Source of the DNA: QHWF01 sp036848175
Lineage (GTDB): Bacteria > Acidobacteriota > Vicinamibacteria > Vicinamibacterales > CAVVIG01
DNA: 15,613 nucleotides
Reading direction: 5' to 3'
Assembly: GCA_036848175.1 (NCBI GenBank)
Contig: DAIUKO010000171.1
Span: 1-15,613 of the forward strand
Part shown: piece by piece, positions 7,405-14,683 of the stretch
How positions within the stretch are numbered: position 1 is the stretch's first letter
How the letters are laid out: each line of letters opens with the position of its first letter
Position numbers and translations under genes: made by a program
Notes under the pieces: generated by a model
What the model was told of the DNA's origin: nothing
The model's input: the letters and a program-made list of their open reading frames with translations, nothing else
The model's database searches: none

Positions 7405-9770
7405 TGGTCCGTGCGCGCAGGCCCGACGCGAACAGGCGGAAGAGAAGGCGCCGGCCATCCGGCGATCGGAAACGCTCGTCTGTCGATGACAGAGACAGCC
7501 CGCCGCGTGATTCAGTGGAAAGGCCGACGGTCGAAATTGCGATTGTCGGCGGAGGCTGCGCTGGGATGGCCGCGGCTTGGGAGCTCACACGCCCGGACGT
7601 CGAACGTGATTATCACTTCCACGTCACGGTGTATGAGAGGTCGTGGCGGCTGGGCGGGAAAGGCGCATCGGGCCGCGACGAGCACGGGCGGATCCACGAC
7701 CATGGCATCCACATCTGGCTGGGCTTCTACGAAAATGCGTTCCGGATGATGCGCGAGTGCTACGCGGAAGCGTCGCGCCTGGGATTTGGACCACATACAG
7801 AAGCGCCGGACAAGGTGTTGCCGCACGGATCGTTCGACGACGCGTTCTTCCCGGAACCGACCGTTGGCGTGGCAGTGAAAGACGAGTGTGGCGACTACAA
7901 GGTGTGGAGTGGCTTTCTGCCGCCGATGGAGGGCCTGCCCGGAACCCCTCTCGACGAAGCAACGAACCCGTTCACGCTGTCGGCGTACCTGGCGCGGTGC
8001 ATCGGCCTGAGCAAGGCTCTGATGCACAGCGTGCTCGCGCGCGCCAGCGATGAGGTAGCGCCCGGCGAGGCACGGCCGACCACGGGCCCATCGCTCGACG
8101 ATGCGCTGGATGCCGACTTGTCGTTCGATCCCATGAAGGCGCCCGAAGTGCTCGTCGAGAGCATGACCAGGCTTCTGCGAATGGGCGTGCTGGCGACCGC
8201 AGCCGGCGTGCTGCAGGGCGCCGCCATTGTCGAGACGTTTCTTCGCGATCACTCGGCGCCGCCGCGCTTCAGCCGAACCGTCCTTCGCTTTCTGGAGGCG
8301 CTCGCGGCGCAGACGCGCAAGCAGCTCCTCGATTTCGTGGAGATCGACGAGGAGCTGCGACGCAAAACCGAAATCATCGACCTGATCATGACGATTGCGG
8401 TCGGCCTGTATCGCGACCGCGTGCTCTTCGATCCGAAGGGCCTCGACGCGATCAATCACTTCGACTGCAAGGAGTGGCTGCTGCGCAACGGCGCCGTGAA
8501 GTCGTCGGTCGAGTCGCCGTTCGTGACGGGACTCTACGATCTGGCGTTCTGCTATCGCGACGGCGATCGCCGGCAGCCGGCGCTGGCCGCCGGTCAGGCG
8601 CTCCGCGGTGCGTTGCGCATGTTCTTCTCGTACCGCGGTTCCCCCTTCTGGCGCATGCGCTCCGGGATGGGAGAGGCGGTGTTCTCGCCGCTCTTCCGCG
8701 TTTTGAAGGCACGTGGCGTCACGTTCAGGTTCATGCACGAGCTCACGAACATCGAGTTCACGAACGAAGACGGGTGCGAACGGGTGAGCACGCTGACATT
8801 CCGCGTAGCGGAGACGCCGTTGACCGGGTTTTCCGACGACAGTCCACTCGATCACTTCGGGTGTTGGCGCCACAAAAGTCCGGCCATCGGCAACACGCGC
8901 TATCAAACCGTCCCATATTGCGACGGAAAAGACTTCCAGGGCGTCGTGCTCGCGATGGGGATCGACGACTTCAAGGCAGTGTGCGATGAGAACTTCCTCA
9001 CCGCCCATCCACCGTGGAAGAAGATGTGCGAACGGGTAAAGACCATCGGCACCCATGCGGCCCAGGTCTGGATGACGAAAGACCTCGCCGCGCTCGGATG
9101 GAAGCGGGGCTCGACGCTCGTGTCGGCGTTCGACGAACCGTTCGAAACCTGGGCCGACATGACGCACACGCTCGCGACCGAGCGCGAATGGCAGGCGCGC
9201 TGGCGCCGACTTCAACGCTCCGATTCCATCGAGCCGGAGAATAACATCAAGTCTGTTGCGTACTTCTGCGGCGTGCTGCCGGACGAGGAGATCGAGCCCG
9301 CGTTCGAACGCGCGGACAAGAGAGAACCCAAGGTCGACGATAGAGAGGCTTCGTACGAACGCACGGAGCGCATACGCCGCGCAGTCGCCGACGACCTCGA
9401 GAAAGCGGCGGCGGCGAAATTGGAGACCCTTGTTCGCGATCGGATGAAGTCGATCTGGCCCAAGGTCTCGAACCCACTCGACGAATTGGCGAAGGCTGAC
9501 GGCGCGACCAAGGGGGCGCTCGACGATCAGGTGATTCAGGCGAACTTCGCCCGATCCGATCGCTACACGCTCGCGCTCCCTGGTTCGCTCGAATTCCGGA
9601 TTTCTCCTCTCGATCGCACGGTGGAGAACATGACAATCGCCGGCGACTGGACCGAGTGCGGCTTCAACGAGGGGTGTATCGAGGCGGCGGTGATGTCCGG
9701 CATGCTCGCCGCCCACGCGATCAGCCGCAAACCCGATCTCGACGAGATCATCGGCTACAACCACCCGTGA
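7404..9770 (+). CDS. Large FAD-dependent oxidoreductase, phytoene-desaturase/amine-oxidase superfamily
   Basis: The product is 788 residues from the ATG that overlaps the regulator's stop (TGATG). The first 40 residues are Arg-rich and disordered-looking, so a later GTG at 7515 is a possible alternative start. The FAD-binding fold begins at about 43: IVGGGCAGMAAAWEL gives GxGxxG, E78 in VYERSWRLGGKG should bind ribose, and DHGIHIWLGFYENA matches the conserved segment after the dinucleotide site. GMGEAVFSPLFRVLKARGV (421-439) fits the segment found near the active site of carotenoid desaturases. The C-terminal FAD motif is NMTIAGDWTECGFNEGCIEA (742-761). Known desaturases have about 500 residues; the excess is a helical insert at about 190-340 and a charged helical stretch at about 625-690. 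Substrate is unknown, but the neighbouring prenyl synthase favours an isoprenoid. No membrane segment or signal peptide is obvious. Confidence 0.85.
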   Translation: MVRARRPDANRRKRRRRPSGDRKRSSVDDRDSPPRDSVERPTVEIAIVGGGCAGMAAAWELTRPDVERDYHFHVTVYERSWRLGGKGASGRDEHGRIHDHGIHIWLGFYENAFRMMRECYAEASRLGFGPHTEAPDKVLPHGSFDDAFFPEPTVGVAVKDECGDYKVWSGFLPPMEGLPGTPLDEATNPFTLSAYLARCIGLSKALMHSVLARASDEVAPGEARPTTGPSLDDALDADLSFDPMKAPEVLVESMTRLLRMGVLATAAGVLQGAAIVETFLRDHSAPPRFSRTVLRFLEALAAQTRKQLLDFVEIDEELRRKTEIIDLIMTIAVGLYRDRVLFDPKGLDAINHFDCKEWLLRNGAVKSSVESPFVTGLYDLAFCYRDGDRRQPALAAGQALRGALRMFFSYRGSPFWRMRSGMGEAVFSPLFRVLKARGVTFRFMHELTNIEFTNEDGCERVSTLTFRVAETPLTGFSDDSPLDHFGCWRHKSPAIGNTRYQTVPYCDGKDFQGVVLAMGIDDFKAVCDENFLTAHPPWKKMCERVKTIGTHAAQVWMTKDLAALGWKRGSTLVSAFDEPFETWADMTHTLATEREWQARWRRLQRSDSIEPENNIKSVAYFCGVLPDEEIEPAFERADKREPKVDDREASYERTERIRRAVADDLEKAAAAKLETLVRDRMKSIWPKVSNPLDELAKADGATKGALDDQVIQANFARSDRYTLALPGSLEFRISPLDRTVENMTIAGDWTECGFNEGCIEAAVMSGMLAAHAISRKPDLDEIIGYNHP

Positions 9771-10582
9771 ACGCACCAAGCGACAAGCCCGGAAAGTCGG
9801 GCCGGTGGCGGCGTCCGGAGAAGCAGGTGCTCGGCCCGAACCGCAGCTTCGGCGGCTACTATCGAACCTCCGATCGCAAGCTGAAGGGCAAGGACCTGCG
9901 CGGCGTGCCGCTCCAGACGGCGGAAGACGCCGTCGTCGCTGCTGTCCGTCTCGGGTATCAGGTGGTCGATGCACAGATCGAGCGCGGCATGAACATCGCG
10001 CATCGTCTCCGCGGTGCGGCGGAGCGCGCCGGCGACGGTGATCCCGCCAGTCTTCTCGACAACGCCGAGCGACTGATCAGCCGCGGTCTGCTCGGTACTC
10101 TCGAGTTTCTCGAAGCGGCGGCCGCCGATCCACGTACGCCGATCATGCGGCTGCTCTCCGCCGAATTCAAAATGCTCGGCGCCGCTCTCGGTTTGACGAC
10201 GGACCCTGCACCGAAGGCCGACGCGTCCCGGGCGCGCCACGCCGGCAGGACCGAGGAGACAGCGACACCTCCGCCTGCGGCCGCGCGCCGGCAGACGAGC
10301 AGCCCGAAAATTCGCCACACTCCAGAGAGCTCGAAGCGGGCCGTCACGGTCCACCGATGCGATATCGACCGCGACGTGTCCGGCGAGACGAAATACCCGG
10401 TCGCGTTCCACGTCGTGTCTGGCGCGTCGGACCAGGAACTTCACGCTGAGTTGATCGTGGCGCCAAACACTCCTGCGGAGCTTAAGCTGACCACTCGTGT
10501 TCAACATCCGGCAGGCCGCTGGCGCGCGGCCGTCTGCGCTCCCGACGGCGAGCAGGTTGGGATCGTCGAGATCGAGTTGTAA
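9767..10582 (+). CDS. Unrecognised two-part protein of the Crp-led operon
   Basis: The 271-residue product starts at GTG 9767, which overlaps the previous stop (GTGA); an ATG further upstream in frame would lie 110 nt inside the oxidoreductase gene. The N-terminus is basic (about 1-45, with PNRSFGGYYRTSDRKLKG). Residues about 50-150 are strongly helical, including AVVAAVRLGYQVVDAQIERG and RGLLGTLEFLEAAAAD. A Pro/Ala/Arg/Ser-rich linker (about 152-205) leads to a small beta-rich domain (about 205-271) that starts AVTVHRCDIDRD and ends VGIVEIEL. I recognise no family. Helical region plus flexible linker plus beta module would suit an adaptor or a granule- or enzyme-associated protein rather than an enzyme; no catalytic motif is visible. 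Its place between two isoprenoid-type enzymes, with coupled translation, suggests it assists them. Confidence 0.72.
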   Translation: MNAPSDKPGKSGRWRRPEKQVLGPNRSFGGYYRTSDRKLKGKDLRGVPLQTAEDAVVAAVRLGYQVVDAQIERGMNIAHRLRGAAERAGDGDPASLLDNAERLISRGLLGTLEFLEAAAADPRTPIMRLLSAEFKMLGAALGLTTDPAPKADASRARHAGRTEETATPPPAAARRQTSSPKIRHTPESSKRAVTVHRCDIDRDVSGETKYPVAFHVVSGASDQELHAELIVAPNTPAELKLTTRVQHPAGRWRAAVCAPDGEQVGIVEIEL

Positions 10583-10592
10583 GGCGCGACAC

Positions 10593-11648
10593 GTGAATCA
10601 GACCGATCGATCGTCGTTCGCCATCCAGGACCAGCTCGTGCTCGACGTGCTGGATGAGTACGGTGACCTCACGCGGCGCCACCTGCGCCGCTATCTGCCG
10701 CAGGGCGAGCCCAGTTCCTATCTCTACGATCTCATCGGCGACTATCCGCGCCGCGGCGGCAAGATGCTGCGGCCGAGTCTGTGCATCGCCTCGGCGCGCG
10801 CGTTCGGCGCCACCGCCGACGACGCGGTCGCGTCCGCGGTCGCGATCGAGATGCTGCACAACGCGCTGTTGATCCACGACGACATCGAGGACGGCAGCGA
10901 CAAGCGGCGGGGCAGGCCGACGCTGCACGCGCTGCACGGCGTGCCGCTGGCGCTGAACGCGGGAGATGCACTCGGGCTCCTGAGCCTGACTCCGCTCGCC
11001 GACAACATTCACCGGGTCGGACTCGGCCTCGCGCTGCGCATCTTCGAGGAGACGCGCCGTACCGCGCACGAAACAACGGAGGGACAGGCGCTCGAGCTCG
11101 GCTGGTGCCGCGACAACCGCACCGACCTCGGCGATCGCGACTACTTGACAATGGTCCTCAAGAAGACGTGCTGGCTGACCACGATTCATCCGCTGCGTGT
11201 CGGGTGTCTGATCGGCACGCGCGGACGCCAGTCGCTCGACCCGCTCGTCAGATTGGGGTTCTTCTTCGGGGCCGCCTTTCAGATCCAGGACGATCTGTTG
11301 AATCTCCAGGGCGGCGCGGCGTACGGCAAGGAGCGTAACGGCGACCTGCTCGAGGGCAAGCGGACGGTGATGGTGATTCACGCGGTGCGCGAGTCAACCG
11401 GAGCGGATCGCACGCGGTTCACGCGCATCTTGGCGAAGCCGCGAAGCCGGCGGACGACGCAAGACGTGGCATGGATGCGATCGCTCATCGATCGCACCGG
11501 CGCGATCGCGCACGCCCGCGCGATGGCCGACGGCCTCGCCGGCGCTGCGCTGTACGAATTCGATCGGATCTTTGGCGCTCGTCCGGACGGACGCGACACG
11601 CGGTTCATCCGCAACATGCTGACGTGGGTCGTGCAGCGCGGGCACTGA
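10593..11648 (+). CDS. Trans-polyprenyl diphosphate synthase (GGPP-synthase-like)
   Basis: This 351-residue enzyme should condense isopentenyl diphosphate onto an allylic diphosphate. Start GTG 10593 has AAGG 8 nt upstream and follows the previous stop by 10 nt. Motifs in order: GGKMLRP (55-61) for isopentenyl diphosphate binding, the first Asp-rich motif DDIED (96-100) followed by RRGRPT, TTEGQALEL (161-169), KKT (190-192), the second Asp-rich motif as FQIQDDLLN (229-237), and GDLLEGKRT (250-258). The fifth residue before DDIED is Ala, not aromatic, arguing against a farnesyl-stopping bacterial enzyme and for C20 or longer, though chain length cannot be fixed from this. The second motif ends in Asn, not Asp; similar DDLLN or DDVLN forms occur in functional GGPP-type enzymes. 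It is the key evidence that this operon handles isoprenoids. Confidence 0.9.
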   Translation: MNQTDRSSFAIQDQLVLDVLDEYGDLTRRHLRRYLPQGEPSSYLYDLIGDYPRRGGKMLRPSLCIASARAFGATADDAVASAVAIEMLHNALLIHDDIEDGSDKRRGRPTLHALHGVPLALNAGDALGLLSLTPLADNIHRVGLGLALRIFEETRRTAHETTEGQALELGWCRDNRTDLGDRDYLTMVLKKTCWLTTIHPLRVGCLIGTRGRQSLDPLVRLGFFFGAAFQIQDDLLNLQGGAAYGKERNGDLLEGKRTVMVIHAVRESTGADRTRFTRILAKPRSRRTTQDVAWMRSLIDRTGAIAHARAMADGLAGAALYEFDRIFGARPDGRDTRFIRNMLTWVVQRGH

Positions 11649-11652
11649 AAGG

Positions 11653-11658
11653 GAAGGG
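11653..11658 (+). promoter_or_regulatory. Shine-Dalgarno-like purine run before the reductase gene
   Basis: The short gap after the synthase stop contains the purine-rich text AAAGGGAAGGG (about 11648-11658), ending 8 nt before the ATG at 11667. This is a clear independent translation start within the operon. Confidence 0.55.
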
Positions 11659-11666
11659 CGCGTTCG

Positions 11667-12878
11667 ATGGTCAGGCGGATCCTGCTCTACGGCGCGACGG
11701 GATATTCCGGACGGCTGATCGCGGCCGAGGCGCGCCGCCGTTACAGCGATTCGCGCGACGTCACCATCGACCGGCATCAGGTGGTGCTCGGCGGCCGGGA
11801 CGGCGCCGAGCTCGCGGACATGACGCGCACACTGGAGCTCGATCATCTGGTCTTCACGCTCGACGATCGGGAACGCGTCCTCTCGGCGTTGCGTGGCTTC
11901 GACGTCGTCATCAATGCGGCGGGACCGTTCGCGCGGACGGCGAGCCGGCTCATGAGGGCCGCAATCGAAGTGGGCATTCCCTACGTCGACATCAACGGCG
12001 AGGTGGACGTCTATCGGGCGCTCGACGATCTCAGCCGCATCGCGTTGCATCGCGGTGTGACGATCGTGTCGGGATCCGGTTTCACGGCGACCGTCTCCGA
12101 CGTGATGCTGGAGTCGGCCCTGTCGACCGTCAGGCCGAGCGACGCTCGCACCGTCTGGATAGCATTCTCGGCGATGCGGCACTTTTCACGCGGAAGCCTG
12201 CACGCCATGCTGCGATCGGTCCGCGAGCGCGTCTTGGTCGTCCGCGAGGGCAAAGTGGTACACGTTCCAGTGGGGAGGCTCGAACGGATGTTCGATTTCG
12301 GTCAGGACAAACAGCAGCATGACGGGACCCAACGTCCGAACGACGACTCGCGCCGCCCGAGGCCTGCACGAATCGCGTCAGCCATCAACACCATCGACAC
12401 GCTGACGGCGTCTCGAACGGCACGACGGAAACAAGCGGAATCGATCAGCATCGAATCGTATGCGGAGATGTCGGCGACGGTCCGTTTGGGTTATCAGATC
12501 GGGGCGCTTTCGGCGCCGCTCCTGCAGATCCCGCTGGTTCAGCGGCTGAACCATTTCCAAATAGCCCAACTGCCCGACGGCCCGAGCGCCGAGGATCGAA
12601 CGGAGACGCGTCAAAAGGTGCTGCTGCAGATCGAATCGCCGTTACGGACCACGCTCGTCGATTGGCGCTTGACGACGCCTGACGCCTACGACTTCACGGC
12701 GCGCAGCGCGCTGGCCGTCGCGGAAAAAGTCGCCGGTGCCAGCGGCGGCGGCGGGTGGAAGACGCCGTCCGAGGTGCTCGGTACGATCGATCTGAGGCTG
12801 AAAGACAAACCTTATCCGTTTCAGGATTGCACGTTCGAGGACGCGCGCGCCGGGCAGGCTGGCGCAGGCGTCGCATGA
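11667..12878 (+). CDS. Saccharopine-dehydrogenase-like NAD(P) oxidoreductase (trans-acting enoyl reductase type)
   Basis: The 403-residue protein has an N-terminal Rossmann domain with YGATGYSGRL (GxxGxxG at 9-15). It continues with INAAGPFARTASRLMRAAIE (82-101) and YVDINGE (106-112), the pattern of the saccharopine-dehydrogenase NADP-binding family. That family includes mycobacterial trans-acting enoyl reductases and plant/animal SCCPDH-like proteins. Lysine biosynthesis is unlikely: the homologous saccharopine reductases differ in the rest of the chain and no lysine gene is nearby. The middle (about 212-262) is a polar, Arg-rich insert; 270-300 is hydrophobic (TVRLGYQIGALSAPLLQIPL) and may touch membrane or a lipid substrate. 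GGGWKTPSEVLG (361-372) fits the family's usual C-terminal Gly-Trp-Thr-Pro segment. Inferred role: NAD(P)H-dependent reduction of an isoprenoid or other lipid double bond. It lies 18 nt after the synthase, and its TGA overlaps the next ATG. Confidence 0.85.
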   Translation: MVRRILLYGATGYSGRLIAAEARRRYSDSRDVTIDRHQVVLGGRDGAELADMTRTLELDHLVFTLDDRERVLSALRGFDVVINAAGPFARTASRLMRAAIEVGIPYVDINGEVDVYRALDDLSRIALHRGVTIVSGSGFTATVSDVMLESALSTVRPSDARTVWIAFSAMRHFSRGSLHAMLRSVRERVLVVREGKVVHVPVGRLERMFDFGQDKQQHDGTQRPNDDSRRPRPARIASAINTIDTLTASRTARRKQAESISIESYAEMSATVRLGYQIGALSAPLLQIPLVQRLNHFQIAQLPDGPSAEDRTETRQKVLLQIESPLRTTLVDWRLTTPDAYDFTARSALAVAEKVAGASGGGGWKTPSEVLGTIDLRLKDKPYPFQDCTFEDARAGQAGAGVA

Positions 12879-14683
12879 ACGGCGCGGTCCAGTTCGCGTT
12901 CGTGTCTTTCCCGCTGTCGGCGGCTGCAAAGGCCGACTGTCACCTCCTGTCGCAGCGTCCGTCGTTCGGCCTTGGGCGGCCGGATTGGATTCACGCCGTC
13001 GCGGTCGAAATACTCAGGTGGGACCACGACCGCTGGGTGATTCTCGTCTCGGTCGCCGATCGCCACGACGATCCCACTCGGCTCCAGTGCCTGTTCGGCG
13101 TCTCGAACGTTCCTTTGTGGTGTGATCATGCGGGCCCGCGCGGACTTCCTCTGGTCGAAGCCGATGTCCGATACAGAAGGGACGTCCTGCGAGTCCGCAC
13201 TGTCGCGTTTCCTCAGCGCGACCGCGACAGCGATGTGACGTCGACCGTCGTGCCGCTGCTGTCGATTTCGGGCATTCGCTGGAACGCCGCGCCCGTCGGC
13301 CTGGCTGCGCCCGACTTCAATCCCGTCTACGAGCAGCTTCAGGCAGCGCCGGAAGTCGCCCAGCCGGACCTGCTGCTCGCCGGCCGCATCGTCAATCAAG
13401 ATTTGCGACGAGACTCAGTGACGCGCGAAGGCCGATCCCAGATTCGAATCAGGATCAAGAACGTGCTGTATCCGGATCTCGCCCGGCTTCTCGGGCGAGT
13501 TCTCCCGCCTCTGCGGCCAAAGTTCCTGACCAACCCGCGGTTCGACGCGTCGGTCCTGTGGCGCGGCGTCGTGACCAACCCTGAGTTCGTCCGAGAGATC
13601 GGGTCGCCGCGCCGCTATGAGAGGCCCGAGAGGCCCTTCGTCTTCCCACGCTTGAGCACATTCGGCCCGCCATCGTTCAAGTTCGATGATTTGGAAATCG
13701 TCGGTTTCCGCGTGAAGGTGCGATTGCCGAGCGAGGCGGCCACGAATGATCGCCTGGCGGCGCTCATCAGAAAACTGAACTTCCACGTGTCCGAGCGCCC
13801 TGATGGCGGCGCACCCGAGGACTTCAAGTACCGCGCCGCAACGGCGCTGATCGTCATCGAGCTGCTCCGTTACGGGAAGATGAAAGCACGGGACCCGGCG
13901 AAACCGCTTCGACCCGGCGACTTCATGTGTCAGCACGAGTTGCTCGCTCGCGTTCTGGTCGGACGCGTCGATGACGATGCGTCGCAGGCGCGCGACCCGT
14001 CGCTCTTCGTGCCGACGATCTTCGTCGACAACCCGTGGTCGAAAGCGCTGGGCCGCAAGCTGCAGGGCTTTCCGAAGGGGCTCGCCACGTTCTTCGCGGG
14101 CAACGCGCCGCTGACGATGAACGGCGCGGACACGAGCGGCAACGTCGTGCCGCTCCGCAGGATTTCCGAGGTGCGACTCGTCAGTCGCGTCGCGTCGCAG
14201 GCGCCGCAGGATTGGATTCTGAAACTCGAATACCCCGACGCGAGTGATGGTGCAAATGACTTGTTCATTCCGGTGAATGTCGATGCGTTTCTGGGGACGG
14301 GCTTGTTGAGGAACGCTCTGTGGGAGCAGCTCGATTTTCTGGGCGCCGCCGCGGAGTTTCAGCGCACCTTCGCGAGAACGCTCATGGAAAATGGGTTCGG
14401 CGCCGATCGATCGATCCAGGTTTCCCCTGTCGACGACACGCCGCTGCCGAAGACGTGGATTTCCGGAGACGTGATCCTGCGCAACACGCGCATCGCGTTT
14501 CCTCTCGGGACGGCCACGTTGACGCTGGCGAGTCCGGCCGACGCGCCGCCCGAGTGGAAAGAGGTCGTCGCCCTGCTGTCGCGAAAGCCAGAAACCCCGA
14601 TCGACTTTCCGATTGGAAGCTGGTATCGCTTGAAGTGTTCGATGGACGTCGCCGTCGACGACGAGCTCGTTCGAGAATTATGA
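12875..14683 (+). CDS. Large protein with acetoacetate-decarboxylase-like C-terminal half
   Basis: The 602-residue product starts at an ATG overlapping the preceding stop (ATGA). The N-terminal half (about 1-300) is beta-rich and unrecognised. From about 345 the order of motifs resembles acetoacetate decarboxylase-family proteins: HELLARVLVG, then SLFVPTIFVDN (376-386), then ALGRKLQGFPKGLATF (391-406). In true decarboxylases the consensus is GRE.(x)(F/Y)PKK, the first Lys forming the Schiff base. Here that Lys is kept (K401), its neighbour is Gly402, and the Glu after Arg is Lys395. The family assignment is by motif only. No signal peptide or membrane helix is seen. It may be a decarboxylase, a beta-keto lipid-binding protein, or an enzyme with changed chemistry. 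It ends the operon, overlapping the convergent TPR gene by 6 bp. Confidence 0.8.
   Translation: MNGAVQFAFVSFPLSAAAKADCHLLSQRPSFGLGRPDWIHAVAVEILRWDHDRWVILVSVADRHDDPTRLQCLFGVSNVPLWCDHAGPRGLPLVEADVRYRRDVLRVRTVAFPQRDRDSDVTSTVVPLLSISGIRWNAAPVGLAAPDFNPVYEQLQAAPEVAQPDLLLAGRIVNQDLRRDSVTREGRSQIRIRIKNVLYPDLARLLGRVLPPLRPKFLTNPRFDASVLWRGVVTNPEFVREIGSPRRYERPERPFVFPRLSTFGPPSFKFDDLEIVGFRVKVRLPSEAATNDRLAALIRKLNFHVSERPDGGAPEDFKYRAATALIVIELLRYGKMKARDPAKPLRPGDFMCQHELLARVLVGRVDDDASQARDPSLFVPTIFVDNPWSKALGRKLQGFPKGLATFFAGNAPLTMNGADTSGNVVPLRRISEVRLVSRVASQAPQDWILKLEYPDASDGANDLFIPVNVDAFLGTGLLRNALWEQLDFLGAAAEFQRTFARTLMENGFGADRSIQVSPVDDTPLPKTWISGDVILRNTRIAFPLGTATLTLASPADAPPEWKEVVALLSRKPETPIDFPIGSWYRLKCSMDVAVDDELVREL

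Noticed and set aside
7512..9974. Very long open frame on the minus strand opposite the FAD oxidoreductase gene
   Set aside because: High GC with G/C-ending codons commonly leaves antisense frames open. The translation is Arg/His/Ala-rich without motifs, while the plus strand has clear FAD-binding motifs.
11283..11309. Asn in the second Asp-rich motif (DDLLN) as a sign of an inactive prenyl synthase
   Set aside because: Forms such as DDLLN/DDVLN followed by GKE...GDLxEGKRT are known in GGPP-synthase-like enzymes, and all other catalytic motifs are intact.
11667..12878. Lysine-pathway saccharopine dehydrogenase
   Set aside because: Only the NADP-binding part matches; the remaining sequence and the gene context point to the enoyl-reductase-like branch.
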